From Alicyclobacillus pomorum DSM 14955 (lineage in GTDB: Bacteria > Bacillota > Bacilli > Alicyclobacillales > Alicyclobacillaceae): 61,354 nt of DNA. The position numbers and the translations under genes were made by a program. Each line of letters begins with the position of its first letter. Position 1 is the stretch's first letter. The notes beneath the pieces were generated by a model, which saw nothing but the letters and a program-made list of their open reading frames with translations, was not told the DNA's origin and searched no databases. Where the stretch lies: the NCBI RefSeq assembly GCF_000472905.1, contig NZ_AXAR01000001.1, positions 365,069 through 426,422 of the forward strand, written 5' to 3'. Below, one piece after another: positions 53,634 to 61,354 of the stretch.

Positions 53634-54203
53634 GTGCCGAGACTGTTTTACGGTTTGGCGATACCACCCGACTGTAAGACGCAGGGGGCTGCCGTGCAGA
53701 AAGGTCTGCAGCAGCGCGGTGTGGTTGCAGGGAACTGGTCCGCTCCAGAACTCTTCCACATCACCGTGCTGTTCTTGGGTGAATTGGCCCCCGACTTGTT
53801 GCCTTTTCTGGACGAAGTGGGGGAGGCGGCGGCGAAGAGCGTGCGCCCGTTTGCACTTCGCCTCACGCATGCTGGGGCGTTTGAACGAAACCGCATTCTG
53901 TGGCTTGGCCTGGCAGAGGATGACGGGTATGAAACGCTACAAGCCTTGCACTCGTCTGTGCGGCGACACATTGTAAGGCACGGAGGCATTTCGGTAGAGT
54001 CACGGCCGTACCGTCCTCACCTGACCCTCGCGCGGAAACTGAACGTGCCCACGTTTCAAGCCGCCGGGAGTGGTGAAGGTTTCCCGCAGCAAGGCATTTC
54101 CTTTCCTGTGACGGAACTGTGCTTGTTCGAGTCCACGCGCGTGAACGGGAAACTGACGTATCCCGTTCTACGCTCGTATCCACTTTCCGGACATCTGACA
54201 TAA
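53634..54203 (+). CDS. thpR: RNA 2',3'-cyclic phosphodiesterase
   Basis: A 189-residue 2H-phosphoesterase (LigT/ThpR). The two catalytic HxT motifs are HITVLFLG (about 42) and HLTLARK (about 130). It opens 2',3'-cyclic phosphates of RNA. It starts at GTG 53634, six bases after the ArsC-like stop, with GAGG adjacent. A bidirectional hairpin follows. Confidence 0.9.
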   Translation: MPRLFYGLAIPPDCKTQGAAVQKGLQQRGVVAGNWSAPELFHITVLFLGELAPDLLPFLDEVGEAAAKSVRPFALRLTHAGAFERNRILWLGLAEDDGYETLQALHSSVRRHIVRHGGISVESRPYRPHLTLARKLNVPTFQAAGSGEGFPQQGISFPVTELCLFESTRVNGKLTYPVLRSYPLSGHLT

Positions 54204-54205
54204 CA

Positions 54206-54226
54206 GCGCCGGCTTATGCCCGGCGC
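54206..54226. terminator. Bidirectional hairpin between thpR and MBL genes
   Basis: GCGCCGG / CCGGCGC with loop CTTATGC, between convergent genes and overlapping the MBL stop. The T-run is weak. Confidence 0.55.
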
Positions 54227-55164
54227 CGTTGGCGTTCGTAGTGGATGAGGCCAAGGGCATCGACCATGAAGTCGAAGTTCAGGGGGGAGAGGTCCGCGCC
54301 TGGCTCACAGCCGATGCTCCGCAAATATTCCACCACCCATTCCCGCAGCGCTGGCACCACGTCCGCCGCTGAAATGTCCTCGTGGTACACCCGCGCGATA
54401 AGGGCGGCCATTTCATCCGCACCGCGGCGGGTCGCCGCAATCGCCTCTGCCTTTGGTGACCTTCCGTGGTGCGCGTGATACACAGTACTGAACGGCACCT
54501 GTTCCAACATGTCCAGCGTCCGATGGACTGCGACTGGGTCAAAGTCGACAGGCGATGTCGACGGCAACACCCATTCAAAGTCCCATCCGGTAAATCCCGT
54601 GCGATAGCGTATTCCGACTGCGTCGCCCGCAAACAAGGCGTCCGAGACCGGATCAAGAATGGTGAAATGGTGTTTGGCATGCCCTGGAGAATCGAAAAAG
54701 GTGAGCGTACGCTGACCGATATGGAGCGTATCGCCGTGGTTCCGGATCAAGATGCGCGATTCATCCACAGGTTTTACTGAGCCAAAATAGTGCTCCAGCT
54801 GGTCGCCGTACACTTGTCCCGCACCTGCCCAAAGTCGGGATGGGTCTGCCACGTGACGGGCTCCACGCGGGTGAACCACGAGGGTTGCATGTTTCGCCAA
54901 TTCCATGATGTGCCCTGCTCCGCCGGCGTGGTCCAAGTGTACGTGGGTAACAATCACGTAGTCCAGCATATCGGGCGTGACGCCAAGCTCCTGCAGCCCG
55001 TGGACCAATGTCTCGTGCGACTTGCCGGACCCGGTGTCAATCAGCACCATCTTCTCGTCCTGAATCAGGTACGCGCCGGTTCGGTAGGGGATGTCCTGTT
55101 CAAACAAGTCTATGAGCCAAACGTCGTGCCCCATGTCTTCGATATGTGTGCGAACGTCTGCCAT
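54214..55164 (-). CDS. MBL-fold metallo-hydrolase
   Basis: A 316-residue metallo-beta-lactamase-fold protein. The metal motif is THVHLDHAGGAGH (about 73-85), further ligands are in DSPGHAKHHF (about 165) and the Asp in ALFAGDAVG (about 184), and a C-terminal helical region follows residue 230. It is glyoxalase-II-like in outline; the substrate is unknown. It ends at the hairpin shared with thpR and starts 6 bp before ftsW/rodA's stop region on the same strand. Confidence 0.88.
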   Translation of the reverse strand: MADVRTHIEDMGHDVWLIDLFEQDIPYRTGAYLIQDEKMVLIDTGSGKSHETLVHGLQELGVTPDMLDYVIVTHVHLDHAGGAGHIMELAKHATLVVHPRGARHVADPSRLWAGAGQVYGDQLEHYFGSVKPVDESRILIRNHGDTLHIGQRTLTFFDSPGHAKHHFTILDPVSDALFAGDAVGIRYRTGFTGWDFEWVLPSTSPVDFDPVAVHRTLDMLEQVPFSTVYHAHHGRSPKAEAIAATRRGADEMAALIARVYHEDISAADVVPALREWVVEYLRSIGCEPGADLSPLNFDFMVDALGLIHYERQRRRA

Positions 55165-55170
55165 CTCTCA

Positions 55171-56610
55171 TCAATCCTTTCGAAACAACGATTTTCTCCT
55201 CGACTTACCTCCGTCTTTGTCGGACACAGGGCGGTTGGCTGCTTGGTGACGCTCTCTCCACGTCATGGGCATGGACGAAGGGCGAATTGTGGGCGTCTCT
55301 CGTCGCGTTGCCGCTACCTCTTGGCGGGCACGCCAGGAGCCCGTACGGTCTGCCTTCTGCTGGCGCCGCTGGTACAACGGCCGTACGTCCGCACGGCGTT
55401 CGGAGACCACGCTGAGCGGCGGTACATCCGATGCCTGGCCCAATCGCTTGCCTCGGCGTTGTTCCACGTCTTCTACGTAGATGACGTCCGCGAGTTGATC
55501 CACCTCTGGTTCTTCAGCGACGGTAGCGCGGGACACCGACAGTAACATGCCCATGGCAACGAGGTTCATCAGCAACGAGGTGCCGCCGTAACTAATGAAC
55601 GGCAGCGGGATGCCCGTGACCGGAAGCAGGCCAGTGACAGCACCGAGGTTGATGATGGTTTTGAAGGTGATCATGCCGGTCAAGCCGATGGAGAGCAGAG
55701 CACTGAACCTATCGGGCGCGTGCCGTGCCGTGTGGAATCCACGCCAGATGAGCACAGCAAACGTTGCCAGCAACGCGATAGCGCCGACAAATCCCCACTC
55801 CTCGACGAACACGGGGAAGATGAAGTCAATCTGGGGGACCGGGAGGTAGCCCATCTTTTGAATGCTCATGTCAAAGCCACGTCCAAACCATCCGCCAGCC
55901 GCCATGGCGGTGAAGCCGTGCAGCAGTTGGTAGGCCTGACTACTATGGAAGGGATCCAGCCAGGCTTTGATACGGGCGGATCGGTAAGACTCCATGAAGC
56001 CGAGTCCAATCACCACCGGCAATAAGGCGCCGCCCAGCATGAGGAGCGGCTTCAGACGGGCGCCAGAAGCAAACAAAATCACGATACATGTCGTCAACAA
56101 ACTCATGGCCGTTCCCATGTCCGGCTCCGCGATAATCAGGGCGAACGCCAAGCCGACCACAATGAGTCCGGGCAGGAGTCCGCGTTTAAAACTATGTATC
56201 AACGTCACTTGTTTCGTGAAGAAGAAAGACAGGTAGACAACAGCCGCGATGATGGCGATTTCTGAAGGCTGTATGAGCACACTGCCCGCACCGAGCCAAC
56301 GTCGCCCACCTAACGTCTCGTGACCGATGAAGAGAACGAGCAACAGTAAAAGCAAACTGCAACCCATAAATGGCACCGCTACTCGGTACCAAAATTTGTG
56401 AGGGAGGAAACTCACGCCAATCATCAGGACGATACCGATGACGGCGAATATCAACTGCCTGATTGCGTAATAGGAAGCCGGTAAATCACTCTGTAGAGCG
56501 ATGACCGTACTCGCGGAGTAGACGGTGAGAACACCGACCGCTGTCAAAATGAGCACTGTGAAGAAGAGTACATAATCCATCTGGTGTCGTTGTCTTTGCA
56601 AGCGCGTCAC
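55171..56610 (-). CDS. FtsW/RodA/SpoVE-family peptidoglycan polymerase
   Basis: A 479-residue SEDS protein. It has about ten membrane helices and the family blocks QPSEIAIIAAVVYLS, IAEPDMGTA, WLDPFHSSQAYQLL, PQIDFIFPVFVEEWG (holding the conserved Asp) and GIPLPFISYGGTSLL. It polymerises lipid II glycan strands with a cognate class B PBP; the PBP2 gene lies about 30 kb away. After about residue 375 it has an unusually long basic tail (about 100 residues, rich in R/K/Q) in the cytoplasm, which may bind partners. FtsW, RodA and SpoVE cannot be told apart here. Confidence 0.92.
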   Translation of the reverse strand: MTRLQRQRHQMDYVLFFTVLILTAVGVLTVYSASTVIALQSDLPASYYAIRQLIFAVIGIVLMIGVSFLPHKFWYRVAVPFMGCSLLLLLLVLFIGHETLGGRRWLGAGSVLIQPSEIAIIAAVVYLSFFFTKQVTLIHSFKRGLLPGLIVVGLAFALIIAEPDMGTAMSLLTTCIVILFASGARLKPLLMLGGALLPVVIGLGFMESYRSARIKAWLDPFHSSQAYQLLHGFTAMAAGGWFGRGFDMSIQKMGYLPVPQIDFIFPVFVEEWGFVGAIALLATFAVLIWRGFHTARHAPDRFSALLSIGLTGMITFKTIINLGAVTGLLPVTGIPLPFISYGGTSLLMNLVAMGMLLSVSRATVAEEPEVDQLADVIYVEDVEQRRGKRLGQASDVPPLSVVSERRADVRPLYQRRQQKADRTGSWRARQEVAATRRETPTIRPSSMPMTWRERHQAANRPVSDKDGGKSRRKSLFRKD

Positions 56611-56707
56611 CCCCCATCCAGTCTAGACAAATGAATCTTCTTCGACGTGGATGGAGACTTCCCCTGCTACGAGTTCGGGATTTCCACAGGGTGACGCGCG
56701 GTCAAGA

Positions 56708-57085
56708 CTACCACCAGTGCATGCCAATAGCTGTCACACCAAGGATGGCGGCGAGTGGAATAGCGAAGCCCCAACCTCCGCCGCCACCGCCCCAGCCAGG
56801 TCCAGGACCTGGTCCGGGTCCGGGTCCGTGACCGGGTCCTGGTCCTGGACCGTAACCAGGTCCCCCAGGTCCCCCAGGTCCCCAGGGACCACCCAAAAAC
56901 GGACGGGCATCACTCATCTCTTCCATGCTCCACGTTGGATCCATATATGGGGTGCGCGGTGCGGCAGAGAGAATGATGTGGCGCTTCGTGCAGTGAACGA
57001 TGACACCCCGAAATGTCCCAAAATGGGTATAGCAATGGATGTGTTGGCCAATGAATTTTTCCAGGAATCGGTGGGTGATTTTCAT
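56708..57085 (-). CDS. Gly/Pro-rich protein with a small N-terminal beta domain
   Basis: A 125-residue protein starting at ATG 57085 behind AAGGAGGGG. The N-terminal part (about 1-45: FIGQHIHCYTHFGTFRGVIV) looks like an Sm-like/DUF2642-type beta barrel. A GPGGPG-type low-complexity stretch (about 65-98) is followed by GWGGGGGGWG and a hydrophobic C-terminus that may insert in a membrane. Such proteins often occur in spore coats, but I can cite no named match. It is encoded on the strand where the tandem repeat is CCAGGTCC-like. Confidence 0.68.
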   Translation of the reverse strand: MKITHRFLEKFIGQHIHCYTHFGTFRGVIVHCTKRHIILSAAPRTPYMDPTWSMEEMSDARPFLGGPWGPGGPGGPGYGPGPGPGHGPGPGPGPGPGWGGGGGGWGFAIPLAAILGVTAIGMHWW

Positions 57086-57234
57086 GTGCCGCCCCTCCTT
57101 GGCACCAGTCTATGGGACATTTGCCTGTGTAGAGACGGCGAATGCCCAACTGGTCCAGTGCGGCAACAGAAGGGACGTCCTGATAATAAGATGATTATGA
57201 CATCTGATGACCAACAAGGTGGTGGGTAGCGGCC

Positions 57235-58053
57235 GTGAAGAGTGTGCATCCGTATTTGGAGAGTCCGTATCCGGTTGTCCTGGCGCATCAAGGCCATAGC
57301 CAGCAGGCGCCGAGCAACACGCTTCCTGCATTCGAACTGGCTCTGCAGTGCGGCGCAGATATTCTGGAAACGGACCTGCACTGGACGAAAGATGGTGTTC
57401 TGGTCTTCTGTCACGACGAAACCGTGGACCGCACAAGCAACGGTCGTGGAGCCATCAAGGATTTCACGCTCGCTGAACTCAAACGGTTGGACTTCGGTTA
57501 CCAATTTACAACCGACGCAGGCCAATCGTATCCGTTTCGCGGCCAAGGCATCGAGATACTGACACTTCAGGAAGCGTTGACCGCGTTTCCGAATGTGCGA
57601 TTCAACATCGATGTCAAGCCCAATCGACCGCTGAGCTTGCAACAGCTCGTCCGGCAGCTCTACGACTTTGGCGCCGAGTCACGTGTGTTACTCGCGTCGT
57701 TTCACCACCACGTCTTGCGGACCATTCGCACGATGACGCGCCGTATTGCAACCAGTGCATCGATTCGAGAATGCACCTGCTTTTTCTCGCGGACCTGGAC
57801 GGGACGCAACGCCTTCCCAGCGCTTCCGTACGTTGCGCTTCAAGTCCCCATGGACTTTTACGGATTCCCCGTCGTCACGCAAAAATTTGTGGATACCGCG
57901 CACCAGGCTGGACTCCAGGTGCACGTGTGGACCATCGACGACGGGGACATCATGTCTCGTCTGCTTAGTATGGGCGTGGACGGGATTGTCACCAACCGTC
58001 CGGACGTTGGCGTGGCTGTGCGAAGGAGGTTTTTACAGGAGCGGACCGCGTGA
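57235..58053 (+). CDS. Glycerophosphodiester phosphodiesterase-like protein
   Basis: A 272-residue TIM-barrel protein. GDPD family motifs are seen at ILETDLHWTKDGVLVFCHDETVDRTSNG (split at K/D, about 43-67), with metal-binding Glu, Asp and His, and FNIDVKPNRP (about 124). The usual HRG near the N-terminus reads HQG (AHQGH, residues 17-21), and PENT reads PSNT. It would split glycerophosphodiesters to glycerol 3-phosphate. It starts at GTG 57235. Confidence 0.88.
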   Translation: MKSVHPYLESPYPVVLAHQGHSQQAPSNTLPAFELALQCGADILETDLHWTKDGVLVFCHDETVDRTSNGRGAIKDFTLAELKRLDFGYQFTTDAGQSYPFRGQGIEILTLQEALTAFPNVRFNIDVKPNRPLSLQQLVRQLYDFGAESRVLLASFHHHVLRTIRTMTRRIATSASIRECTCFFSRTWTGRNAFPALPYVALQVPMDFYGFPVVTQKFVDTAHQAGLQVHVWTIDDGDIMSRLLSMGVDGIVTNRPDVGVAVRRRFLQERTA

Positions 58054-58186
58054 TTGCTCATGGAATTGTGCATGAAACGCCGCGTCCATGCACTTCTCCA
58101 ATCCACGCACCCGCGCTGAGCGGCTGAATGTACGCCTCAACTGTGGATACGCTAACGGTATTCGGCATCAAACGGAGGGGAGCCAA

Positions 58187-58450
58187 GTGACATTTCAATT
58201 TCGAGGCGTGCCCATTCGGGAAATCAACGGTCTGCCGTACGCGGTTCATCAGATTGGGGATCACCAGTGGCAGATTGTAATTGGGAACTGTGCGCGTCAT
58301 CCCGCGGGATACACGTATACACAGGTGTACGATTCGTACGAAGAAGCGTTGCGAGCTTTGGAACGTTGGCCGTCAGGGCGTGTCCGCGACGATGACAGTG
58401 CCGCTGGCGACGATACCAGCGCAGTATACGAAGCGCAATCGGACGGCTGA
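58187..58450 (+). CDS. Small soluble protein of unknown function
   Basis: An 87-residue protein from GTG 58187 behind GGAGGGGAG. It is a mixed alpha/beta N-terminal region (FRGVPIREINGLPYAVHQIG) with a C-terminal Asp-rich tail. No recognised domain. It lies 133 bp after the GDPD-like gene. Confidence 0.6.
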   Translation: MTFQFRGVPIREINGLPYAVHQIGDHQWQIVIGNCARHPAGYTYTQVYDSYEEALRALERWPSGRVRDDDSAAGDDTSAVYEAQSDG

Positions 58451-58542
58451 CGCGTTCTGGTGAATCGTTGGACCAGGCAAGGGCAGGAGGATGGTTCGGC
58501 CCTTACCTGGTTTTTGTCACGGCCGCGGGCAACTTCGCTCCA

Positions 58543-58983
58543 TCAGGAAATCTCGCGCCGAATAAAGTCCGCTAGCGATGCCTCGTCGTTCAATTGAGTG
58601 ACCGTCTCCACGAAGTCGTCATGCATGAGTTTGCGAGCCAACTTCGCCAAAATTTGCAGATGTTCCGTGTGGCTGCCTTCAGGGACAAGGATGAGGAACA
58701 GCGTGGACACAGGTTGTCCGTCCATGGCTTTCCAGTCGAGACCCGAAGTGGTCTTGGCAATAAAGAGGGAAGGTTCGGTCACAAAGGCAGACTTTCCGTG
58801 AGGAATGGCAATTCCCTTACCGAAACCGGTGGTGCCTTCCTGCTCTCGCTTCAGAACGGCTTCCGTGACACTCGCCACGTCTGTGACCTTGCCCAGTTCA
58901 AACGCTTTTTGCACCAAACGTTCAATCACGTCCCGCTGGCTACTCGCCGGGACATTGAGGAGTACTTGCTTTTCGTCAATCAC
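58543..58983 (-). CDS. PTS EIIA component, fructose/mannitol type
   Basis: A 146-residue PTS IIA-2 domain. The phosphorylated His is in GKGIAIPHGKS (about residue 62), followed by LFLILVPEGSHTEHLQIL. It passes phosphate from HPr to an EIIB. It is transcribed away from fruR-fruK-fruA and may serve that transporter, because the visible part of fruA begins with the EIIB domain. Confidence 0.9.
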   Translation of the reverse strand: MIDEKQVLLNVPASSQRDVIERLVQKAFELGKVTDVASVTEAVLKREQEGTTGFGKGIAIPHGKSAFVTEPSLFIAKTTSGLDWKAMDGQPVSTLFLILVPEGSHTEHLQILAKLARKLMHDDFVETVTQLNDEASLADFIRREIS

Positions 58984-59303
58984 ACGGATCCCTCCCGAAT
59001 GTACTGGGTTGCACGCATGTGCTCAATTGTGCTCGTTTCCGACGCCTTTTGACAGAGTGGTCATCCGAATTAGCGCTTCGCGTAACCGCCACCGCGGCAC
59101 CTTTGAATCCGAGAAAAGATAGCACGTGACAGCATGAAAGCGCTTGTCAGAAACGGTTGACACGTGTCATGTTATCAAACTATAATGAGCGCAATCAAGC
59201 AGAATCGTTCACAAACAAGCACATTGGGTTGCGAATGGCTGCTTGAATGACAATGAGTCGCGGCGGATGGATCCTTTGCTCGACTACAAACGGGTGGTGT
59301 CTG
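58984..59303. other. Divergent control region of the fructose genes
   Basis: About 320 bases between the EIIA gene and fruR. They hold a cre-like sequence (TGAAAGCGCTTGTCA, 59135-59149), a strong sigma-A promoter and a palindrome on its -35. No further gene is seen, although an alternative longer fruR start (ATG 59247) lies here. Confidence 0.6.
59157..59186 (+). promoter_or_regulatory. fruRKA promoter with operator palindrome
   Basis: TTGACA (59157-59162), an 18-bp spacer, and a perfect TATAAT (59181-59186). The -35 is overlapped by the perfect palindrome TGACACGTGTCA (59158-59169), and two further GACA/TGTC half-sites lie upstream (near 59126-59149). This is a good site for repression by the DeoR-family regulator encoded next. 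Confidence 0.85.
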
Positions 59304-60083
59304 GTGTTTGCCGATGAGCGCAGAAAGAAAATTTTAGAACGGTTGGCTCATGCGCAAAGTGTTACGGTATCGGCGTTAGCCGCAGAGTTTGGTTTGTCTG
59401 AGTCCACCATTCGGAGAGATCTACAGGAACTTGACGAGCTTGGTCTGTTGAAGCGAACGCACGGTGGGGCCGTACCGATAGAGGTGGCGTCCTTTGAGCC
59501 GACACTTCAGGAAAAACACACACAGCGCGCGAAAGAGAAGTCCGCTATCGCCAAAGCGGCGGTAGAGTGGATCCAGCCCGGAGACACTATCTTGTTGGAC
59601 TCGGGAACGACCACCTTGCAGCTGGCCAGACTGTTGCCGGACATGGAACTGACCGTCGTGACAAACAGTCTCATGATTGCCGAAGAACTCGCTTCCTATG
59701 AAAGAATTCACCGATTGATTCTCGGCGGCGAGTTGCGTACGACGACGGGCGCGATGGTCGGGCCGTTCACAGAACTCGTGCTCTCGAGACTGCACGTGGA
59801 CAAGTTTTTCTTGGGGGCCAACGGCGTCCACCTCACGTTTGGCGTCACGACGCCAAACGCCATCGAGGCCGCGACGAAACGTGCCATGATGCGTGCGGCT
59901 CGCGAAGTCATCCTGGTTGCCGACCACAGCAAACTGCAGCAAAGGAGTCTCGTGAAAATTTGCGATATCGATGAAATTCACACGTTTATCACAGACGCTC
60001 CGCTTGCGACGGATGAAGTTGAAGTATTGAACAGAAACGGCGTCAAGGTCGTTGTTGCCGAGGAAACACAACAAAAGGAATGA
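59304..60083 (+). CDS. fruR: DeoR-family regulator of the fructose operon
   Basis: A protein of about 259 residues. The N-terminal winged HTH (ADERRKKILERL, then VTVSALAAEFGLSESTIRRD) and the C-terminal sugar-phosphate-binding domain (LDSGTTTLQLARLLP and ADHSKLQQRSLVKI) are clear. By context it should sense fructose 1-phosphate and repress fruRKA. The start GTG 59304 fits the family's N-terminus; ATG 59247 is a longer choice. fruK begins 4 bases after its stop. Confidence 0.87.
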   Translation: MFADERRKKILERLAHAQSVTVSALAAEFGLSESTIRRDLQELDELGLLKRTHGGAVPIEVASFEPTLQEKHTQRAKEKSAIAKAAVEWIQPGDTILLDSGTTTLQLARLLPDMELTVVTNSLMIAEELASYERIHRLILGGELRTTTGAMVGPFTELVLSRLHVDKFFLGANGVHLTFGVTTPNAIEAATKRAMMRAAREVILVADHSKLQQRSLVKICDIDEIHTFITDAPLATDEVEVLNRNGVKVVVAEETQQKE

Positions 60084-60087
60084 CAAC

Positions 60088-61062
60088 ATGAACAATCAGG
60101 AAGAACGACTGAAGGCAGGAAAGCGTGTCGTCACCATTACTCTTACGCCGGCTGTAGATATGTTCGTGCAGGTAGAGAAACTCATGCCAGGGACGCTGCA
60201 TCGAATTCCGAAACCTGAAAAGTTCGTTGGAGGGAAAGGAATTAATGTGGCCAAGGCGCTGCAGGCGTTTGGAACGCCCGTCGTGGCGACAGGATTTCTC
60301 GGTGGGGCGAATGGTCGCTGGATAGAGAGTCAGCTCCAGCACTTGGGCATCGACGCTCGATTCGTTTCGACAGCGACAGAGACGCGCCTGAACGTGAAAG
60401 TGGTCGACAGCGAAGGTGTTCTGACCGAGTTCAATAGCAGCACCACATTGCCCTCACCAGGTGAGTGGACGGAGTTCGAAACGCGACTTGCGGCGTTGGC
60501 CGGCGAAAGCGAGTGGTTTGCGTTTTGTGGCAAACTGCCCGAGGGATGCCCTGCTCATTGGTATCAAGAGGCCATCGCCAAGGCCAAGGAACTCGGGCTG
60601 AAAACATTGCTTGACTCCAGCGGCGCTGCGTTGCGTCACGGCATTCTCGCAAAACCAGATGTGATTAAACCCAATTTGCACGAGCTAGAAGAACTCACAG
60701 GATTGGAACTCTCGAGCGTTGAGAAAGTGGTGTCTGTTGCGCAGGAGGTTGTTGCCGATGGCGTAGGCATGGTTCTCGTCTCGATGGGCGCTTCAGGTAT
60801 GGTGGTTGTCACGCAAGATGCAACGTGGGAAGTCCGCGTGCCGAAGGTGGAGGTTGTTTCGTCGGTCGGTGCGGGTGACACGGTGGTCGCTGGGATACTG
60901 CACGGTTTATGCACTGGTAAATCCATGAAAGAGACCATCCGTTTTGCAGCTGCTGCAGCGACCGCAGCCGTCACCACGGCAGGCACCAAGAGGCCGGAAC
61001 TGGCCGACGTACTTCATTTTGAGGCCGCCATCCAGGTGGTCGAACGGAGGGCGAATCGATGA
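60088..61062 (+). CDS. fruK: 1-phosphofructokinase
   Basis: A 324-residue PfkB-family kinase. It has the GGKGINVAKAL motif (about 48-58) and the C-terminal SSVGAGDTVVAGILHG (about 252-267) containing the catalytic Asp. It phosphorylates fructose 1-phosphate to fructose 1,6-bisphosphate. The start is ATG 60088 behind AAAGGAA. Its stop overlaps the fruA start (ATGA). Confidence 0.93.
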   Translation: MNNQEERLKAGKRVVTITLTPAVDMFVQVEKLMPGTLHRIPKPEKFVGGKGINVAKALQAFGTPVVATGFLGGANGRWIESQLQHLGIDARFVSTATETRLNVKVVDSEGVLTEFNSSTTLPSPGEWTEFETRLAALAGESEWFAFCGKLPEGCPAHWYQEAIAKAKELGLKTLLDSSGAALRHGILAKPDVIKPNLHELEELTGLELSSVEKVVSVAQEVVADGVGMVLVSMGASGMVVVTQDATWEVRVPKVEVVSSVGAGDTVVAGILHGLCTGKSMKETIRFAAAAATAAVTTAGTKRPELADVLHFEAAIQVVERRANR

Positions 61063-61354
61063 AAAAAATCGTAGCCGTAACGGCGTGTCCGACAGGTATC
61101 GCACACACGTACATGGCGCAGGAAGCATTGCTTCAGGCGGCCAAGAAGCTGGGGTATGAAGTGAAAGTGGAGACGCAAGGTGCTTCTGGCGTGGAACAGG
61201 AGCTGTCGTATGAGGACATTCAGAGCGCGGATGCCGTGATTGTCGCCGCGGACAAAGCCGTGGACCTACAACGGTTTCAAGGTAAGCGTTTACTACAGAC
61301 GTCTGTGTCCAGTGCCATCAAAGCGCCAGAGCAGCTGCTGGAAGACGCTTTGCG
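61059..61354 (+). CDS. fruA: PTS fructose EIIB-containing protein, partial
   Basis: The first 98 residues are visible before the window edge. It starts at ATG 61059, overlapping the fruK stop, with GGAGGG upstream. VTACPTGIAHTYMAQEAL carries the phospho-acceptor Cys of the EIIB fructose domain. The permease EIIC part is presumably beyond the edge. It imports and phosphorylates fructose to fructose 1-phosphate. Confidence 0.92.
   Translation, partial: MKKIVAVTACPTGIAHTYMAQEALLQAAKKLGYEVKVETQGASGVEQELSYEDIQSADAVIVAADKAVDLQRFQGKRLLQTSVSSAIKAPEQLLEDAL

Noticed and set aside
1-61354. tRNA, rRNA, CRISPR or an intact transposon
   Set aside because: I looked for cloverleaf arms, spaced direct repeats and transposase motifs and saw none that held up by eye.

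Overview
The window looks like a chromosomal segment of a moderately GC-rich, spore-forming Firmicute, most likely an Alicyclobacillus relative. This is inferred from Bacillus-type Shine-Dalgarno sites with many GTG/TTG starts, sporulation genes (ytrH-ytrI), Bacillus-type LexA boxes, the fadNAE order, the GatD/MurT pair and the YmfF/YmfH pair. No rRNA, tRNA, CRISPR array or intact insertion sequence was recognised.

Layout. 0-1.7 kb: YfhH, YtrI, YtrH and a DUF202 protein, all on the minus strand. 1.9-5.8 kb: an SNF2 helicase overlapping a SWIM zinc-finger gene. 6.1-10.6 kb: an imuB-like gene and a dnaE2-type polymerase behind a promoter flanked by two LexA boxes, read here as an SOS mutagenesis cassette. 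10.7-14.9 kb: a phospholipase-D-like lipoprotein, a PAP2 phosphatase, a cupredoxin fold lacking two usual copper ligands, an OsmC protein, a HIT protein and D-amino-acid transaminase. 15.1-20.6 kb: the fadN-fadA-fadE beta-oxidation operon behind a perfect 14-bp palindrome. 20.6-23.6 kb: small genes, a LysM/3D cell-wall protein and endonuclease IV. 23.7-31.8 kb: a class B PBP, a TetR regulator with its own inverted repeat, the fused mutase IcmF, a secreted protein and an MFS transporter. 31.9-38.7 kb: a seven-iron ferredoxin, an Aur1-like PAP2 protein, a small zinc-finger protein, YmfF/YmfH, TcdA and a propeller-like exported protein. 38.9-40.6 kb: a decayed helD. 40.8-44.5 kb: an MFS transporter with pxpB-pxpC-pxpA. 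44.7-50.2 kb: AcsA, an acyl-CoA ligase, two 4HBT thioesterases and a DUF421 protein. 50.4-57.1 kb: GatD/MurT, free methionine sulfoxide reductase, an ArsC-like protein, ThpR, an MBL hydrolase, an FtsW/RodA protein and a Gly/Pro-rich protein. 57.2 kb to the end: GDPD, a small protein, a PTS EIIA, and divergently the fruR-fruK-fruA operon, cut by the window edge.

Themes. Acyl-CoA metabolism recurs (fadNAE, TetR-icmF, acsA, acyl-CoA ligase, thioesterases), as does cell-wall synthesis (PBP2, FtsW/RodA, GatD/MurT, LysM-3D). The items most worth a second look are the twin-LexA imuB-dnaE2 cassette without an adjacent imuA, a dispersed intergenic element with core TTGCAAA in at least seven places, the helD pseudogene with an identifiable 2-nt duplication, the transporter fused into the pxp operon layout, and the altered cupredoxin. 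I saw no clear-cut entirely new multi-gene system.
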